Source: Ketobacter sp. (GTDB lineage Bacteria > Pseudomonadota > Gammaproteobacteria > Pseudomonadales > Ketobacteraceae). Taken from it: a DNA stretch of 64,000 nt. Where the stretch lies: NCBI RefSeq assembly GCF_003671495.1, contig NZ_RCHN01000032.1, positions 92,251-156,250 of the forward strand, read 5' to 3'. The notes beneath the pieces are model-generated. The model did no database searches and had not been told where the DNA came from. It saw only the letters and a program-made list of their open reading frames with translations. The translations under genes were made by a program, and so were the position numbers. Shown here in pieces: positions 61,121 to 64,000 of the stretch (positions are counted from its first letter, which is position 1; the number at the start of each line of letters is the position of its first letter).

Positions 61121-61693
61121 TCAGGCGTGGCCGATTTGATCGGAAAGCAGGTTCAGGTCCACACCCAGCAGATTGGCCGCCGCCTGCCAGCGTTGTTCGT
61201 AGGGGGTGGCAAACATGATGTCGGGGTCCGCATTGACACTGAGCCAGGCATTCTGGGCCATTTCCTCGTCCAGTTGCCCTGCGCTCCAGCCGGCGTAGCC
61301 CAGTGCGATCAGGGATTCGGCCGGGCCTTCATTGTGGGCGATGGCCATCAGGATATCCCGGGAGCTGGTGAGGCAGATGTCCCCATGCACCATCTGGCTG
61401 TTTTCCCACTGGTGCGGGTTGGAACGATGCAGCACAAAGCCCCGCTCCATCTGCACCGGGCCGCCGCACATGACCGGCACGTCATTGAAGTTGTCGTCGT
61501 AGGATTCAATGTGCAGGTGGGACAGGATGTCCCCCACCGTCAGGTCCATGGGGCGGTTCACCACGATACCCATGGCGCCCTCCTCATTATGCTCACAGAT
61601 ATAGGTTATGGAATGAGCAAAATTGGGGTCCGCCATGGAAGGCATGGCGATCAGGAAGTGATTCTTGAGGCAGGTGGGATTGGAATCAGTCAT
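61121..61693 (-). CDS. algH: UPF0301 protein AlgH (YqgE)
   Basis: The 190-residue protein belongs to the YqgE/AlgH family, whose biochemical role is unresolved although it was named for alginate control in Pseudomonas. The conserved pieces are FLIAMPSMADPNFAHSITYICEHNEEGAMGIVVNRP near the start, VMCGGPVQMERGFVLH and ALGYAGWSAGQLDEEMAQNAWL. It precedes ruvX and follows the TonB-like gene with a 113-base gap that may hold a promoter. Confidence 0.95.
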   Translation of the reverse strand: MTDSNPTCLKNHFLIAMPSMADPNFAHSITYICEHNEEGAMGIVVNRPMDLTVGDILSHLHIESYDDNFNDVPVMCGGPVQMERGFVLHRSNPHQWENSQMVHGDICLTSSRDILMAIAHNEGPAESLIALGYAGWSAGQLDEEMAQNAWLSVNADPDIMFATPYEQRWQAAANLLGVDLNLLSDQIGHA

Positions 61694-61806
61694 ACATTCA
61701 GTATTGGGTGTTAGGCCTGGGGGTTCAAGTGAATTTTTTGGAATGACCAGGCTGACCCTTAGCAGGCCTGTGTCGCCGGGGCGTGCACAGGGCGCCGATG
61801 CTACCC

Positions 61807-62694
61807 CTAGAACGAGGACAGGAAGTCCCCCTTGCCGAAACGCCAGGTACGGATAATTTCAAGGATATCCGTGTCCTGCTTGATCTCGGGGGGAAAGGTG
61901 GAGAAGGGGGAGGCCAGCTTGACGATTTCCATGGCCGCCTGATCCAGGATGCGTTCACCGGAGCTTTTCAGGATTTTCATCTCCCGCAGGGTGCCGTCGG
62001 AGTTGATGGCCACCAGCAGCCGCAATTCCCCATGGATCTTCTTGCGTTTGGCTTCCGCGGGATAATTCAGGTTGCCTATGTACTCGATTTTGCGCCGCCA
62101 GGCTTCCAGGTAGGCTGCATCTGCAGCCCGCTTGGTACTGGCAGAGGTCAGCACCCGCTTCTTCGGCCGCTTGGCATAGGCCTGCCGTTTGGCCTCCAGT
62201 GCCGCTTCGTAGCTGGCCATCTCGATCTGCCGGTTGAGGTTGGCCAGCATTTCCTCCTTGGAAATCTTAACCTCGCGATCCAGCTCGCTGGTGGGGGTTT
62301 TGATCACGGTCTGTTCGGTCTTGCCGGTGGTGCTCAACTGGGTGGCCAGCGTGGGCTGCACCGGCTTTTGGGTGGCTTCCTGGGGCAGGGGCTTCACCTC
62401 CCGGATCACCGCGTCGTCAAAGCTGGCCAGTTGGTCGGTGGTGGGTTTCAGCTTTTCCGCTTCGGTGCCGCTGCCTTCCTGGTTGGCCTGGGCCAGAAAG
62501 TCCGCGTCTTCCGGCTCTTTCTCCGTATTGTGCTGGGCCAGGATGATCTCCAGTGAGGAGATCGAAGGCAGCTTGTCCGGCAGCCCGATGTGCACCCCGA
62601 ACAGCAGAATCAGGTGCAGCACCAACGCCAGAAACAGGGTAAAGGTCAAACGGTCCGTGGCGGAAATGACGGGTTGTTCGGCAACAGCAGCCAT
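61807..62694 (-). CDS. TonB-like energy transducer protein
   Basis: The 295-residue protein has an N-terminal membrane helix (LTFTLFLALVLHLILLFGVHIG), a long linker rich in Gln, Lys and Glu with likely coiled coil (about 140-200), and a C-terminal TonB domain with YPAEAKRKKIHGELRLLVAINSDGTL and ILEIIRTWRFGKGD. The usual Pro-rich stiff linker of TonB is absent. Pseudomonas has a tonB paralogue (tonB3) at this same place, between gshB and algH, linked to twitching motility. Conserved location supports that role here; no exbB/exbD is adjacent. Confidence 0.88.
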   Translation of the reverse strand: MAAVAEQPVISATDRLTFTLFLALVLHLILLFGVHIGLPDKLPSISSLEIILAQHNTEKEPEDADFLAQANQEGSGTEAEKLKPTTDQLASFDDAVIREVKPLPQEATQKPVQPTLATQLSTTGKTEQTVIKTPTSELDREVKISKEEMLANLNRQIEMASYEAALEAKRQAYAKRPKKRVLTSASTKRAADAAYLEAWRRKIEYIGNLNYPAEAKRKKIHGELRLLVAINSDGTLREMKILKSSGERILDQAAMEIVKLASPFSTFPPEIKQDTDILEIIRTWRFGKGDFLSSF

Positions 62695-62716
62695 AGTTAT
62701 CGTGGATTACTCAAGG

Positions 62717-63673
62717 TTATTCGGCTTCTGACAATCGGTTCTCAATGGCATCCAGCAACAGTCCGGCGACGTTCAGCCCGGCGCCAGCGTCGATCTCGCG
62801 AATGCAGGTGGGGCTGGTGACGTTTATCTCCGTCAGATAATCCCCGATCACATCCAGGCCCACGAAGATTAACCCTTTTTCCAGCAGGGTGTCGCGTACC
62901 TGGTCGCAAATCCAGCGATCACGATCGGTGAGCGGTTGTACCACCCCGGAGCCCCCGGCTGCCAGATTGCCGCGCACCTCACCCACGGCCGGTATGCGGG
63001 CCAGGCAATGGGACACAGGCTCGCCGTTGATCACCAGGATGCGCTTGTCCCCTTTGCTGATCTCGGGAATGTAGCGTTGGGCCATGGCGGGGGTGCGGCC
63101 GTGTTGTGTGAGGGTTTCGATGATGACGCTGAGGTTGCCGTCACGGGCCCCGGTGCGGAAGATGGAGGCGCCGCCCATGCCGTCCAGCGGTTTCAGGATG
63201 ACATCGCTGTGCTCTTCGGCAAACGCCCGCAGGCGCTGTTTGTCGGCGCTCACCAGGGTCGGCGCGCAGCATTGCGGAAAGTGGGTGGCGAACACCTTTT
63301 CATTGCAATCCCGCAGGCTTTGCGGGCGGTTGACCACCAGCACGCCGTCGCGCTCGGCCTGGTCGAGGATATAGGTGGTGTAAATGAAGTTCATGTCGAA
63401 GGGCGGATCCTTGCGCATGAGGATCACGTCCAGGTTGCCCAGGGGGGCGTGGGTTTCCTCCCCAAAGTCGTACCACTTTTGCGGGTCCTGTCTGGGGTGC
63501 AGGCGGGTCATGCGGGCCCGTGGTTCGCCGCGGTCGATGTAGAGGTCGGACTGCAGCATATAAAAAATCTGCCAATTGCGTGAATCCGCCTCCCACAACA
63601 TGGCGAGGGTGCTATCCTTTTTGAATGTGACAGATTCAATGGGGTCCATCACCACCCCGATCTTGATTGTCAT
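62717..63673 (-). CDS. gshB: Glutathione synthetase GshB
   Basis: GshB joins gamma-glutamylcysteine and glycine, using ATP. The 318-residue ATP-grasp enzyme (ATG at 63673; a start at 63694 adds seven residues) begins IKIGVVMDPIESVTFKKDSTLAMLWEA, and has RKDPPFDMNFIYTTYILD, VLKPLDGMGGASIFR, RYIPEISKGDKRILVINGEP and INVTSPTCIREID, all conserved. It is the last minus-strand gene before the divergent pilG. Confidence 0.97.
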   Translation of the reverse strand: MTIKIGVVMDPIESVTFKKDSTLAMLWEADSRNWQIFYMLQSDLYIDRGEPRARMTRLHPRQDPQKWYDFGEETHAPLGNLDVILMRKDPPFDMNFIYTTYILDQAERDGVLVVNRPQSLRDCNEKVFATHFPQCCAPTLVSADKQRLRAFAEEHSDVILKPLDGMGGASIFRTGARDGNLSVIIETLTQHGRTPAMAQRYIPEISKGDKRILVINGEPVSHCLARIPAVGEVRGNLAAGGSGVVQPLTDRDRWICDQVRDTLLEKGLIFVGLDVIGDYLTEINVTSPTCIREIDAGAGLNVAGLLLDAIENRLSEAE

Positions 63674-63694
63674 GGTGTGCTCTGTTTGCTGCAT

Positions 63695-63958
63695 TAAGGT
63701 CTCTGTTGGACCCGAAAACTGTATATAGGTTACACCGGATCTGTCGTTCTGGTTATAAATATTGTTTTTTAATTAAAGTTAAAAAAACGCTTTATCCACA
63801 GTGGTTTATAGATTGAAGGTGAAAACTGTGATAAATATCATGCTGCGTTGAATATACGGCAGATTTTCTCACCTTTCGAGTTTGCGAACTGCCCATAACG
63901 ATATTATAACTATAATAAGATTGCTGACTTATCGCTGTTAATAACAAAGGCAATGTCG
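63695..63958. other. AT-rich divergent promoter region with one perfect DnaA box
   Basis: About 260 bases between gshB and pilG, markedly AT-rich. TTATCCACA at 63792-63800 is an exact DnaA 9-mer, next to a run of A/T (63760-63790). A TATAAT hexamer at 63911-63916 may be the -10 of a pilG promoter, though no good -35 is at standard spacing. AAAGG at 63946-63950 precedes the pilG ATG. Nothing else is recognised. Confidence 0.5.
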
Positions 63959-64000
63959 ATGGAAGATAATTTTGAGAATCTGAAAGTGATGGTCATTGAC
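63959..64000 (+). CDS. pilG: Twitching motility response regulator PilG (first 14 codons)
   Basis: Only MEDNFENLKVMVID is visible before the window ends. LKVMVID matches the start of PilG's CheY-like receiver domain, where the next residues form the acidic pocket. gshB divergent from pilG is the conserved arrangement in Pseudomonas, where pilGHIJK-chpA continue to the right. The ATG follows AAAGG. The assignment leans on this context as much as on the sequence. Confidence 0.75.
   Translation, partial: MEDNFENLKVMVID

Noticed and set aside
63760..63958. Replication origin near the DnaA box
   Set aside because: Only one exact DnaA 9-mer is present and no dnaA, dnaN, gidA or parAB genes are nearby.

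Overview
The window is a G+C-rich chromosomal segment of a gammaproteobacterium. Its backbone is the gene order familiar from Pseudomonas and its relatives: rsmD - M16 protease pair - ftsY-ftsE-ftsX - rpoH - thiS-thiG-trmB - hemW-rdgB - metW-metX - yggU-yggT-proC-yggS - pilT-pilU - pyrC'-pyrB-pyrR-ruvX-algH - tonB-like - gshB - pilG. An AlkB-type membrane hydroxylase with its own reductase, and an MpaB/latex-clearing-type oxygenase, suggest a hydrocarbon- or lipid-using, perhaps marine, member of the Pseudomonadales (Alcanivorax/Ketobacter/Marinobacter-like). That placement is inference; no rRNA gene is present. I see no tRNA gene, IS element or CRISPR array.

Layout. 1-5.6 kb: a two-gene oxidative operon (flavoprotein cut by the window edge, MpaB-family oxygenase) divergent from an ABC1/UbiB-type kinase; then a GlxA-type AraC regulator convergent with a TetR regulator. 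6-11 kb: a YbaK-HDOD fusion, rsmD and an M16 active/inactive protease pair. 11-17.5 kb: an AddB-like/AddA-like nuclease-helicase pair behind a near-perfect LexA box. 17.5-22.7 kb: ftsY, a 110-nt folded repeat, ftsE, ftsX, an AT-richer gene for a YopT-type (C58) cysteine protease, then rpoH, whose leader carries an exact CIRCE operator overlapping a sigma-E-like promoter. 22.7-30.3 kb: a small exported protein, an RND pump with its adaptor, the AlkB-like hydroxylase and fused ferredoxin/FAD reductase, and a DUF423 protein. 30.4-32.2 kb: thiS-thiG-trmB. 32.3-39.7 kb: a large outer-membrane metalloprotease-like protein, a MASE1-CHASE histidine kinase, a class-I-like HMG-CoA reductase and an Ada-like alkyltransferase.

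39.7-50.7 kb (minus strand): hemW, rdgB, two tandem paralogous lipoproteins, a DUF4426 protein, metW, metX, a dynamin-like GTPase, yggU, yggT, proC, yggS. 50.9-57.8 kb (plus strand): pilT, pilU, a membrane-sensor chemoreceptor, a thioredoxin-like protein, an L,D-transpeptidase and an M15 peptidase with an embedded EF-hand loop. 57.8-63.7 kb (minus strand): inactive dihydroorotase homologue pyrC', pyrB, pyrR, ruvX, algH, a TonB-like protein and gshB. The window ends 14 codons into pilG.

The most notable signals are the CIRCE element on rpoH (HrcA control of the heat-shock sigma factor), the effector-like C58 protease inserted at the ftsX/rpoH junction, the LexA box on the AddAB-like operon, the folded repeat that splits ftsY from ftsEX, and the protease-propeller-barrel protein at 32.3 kb.
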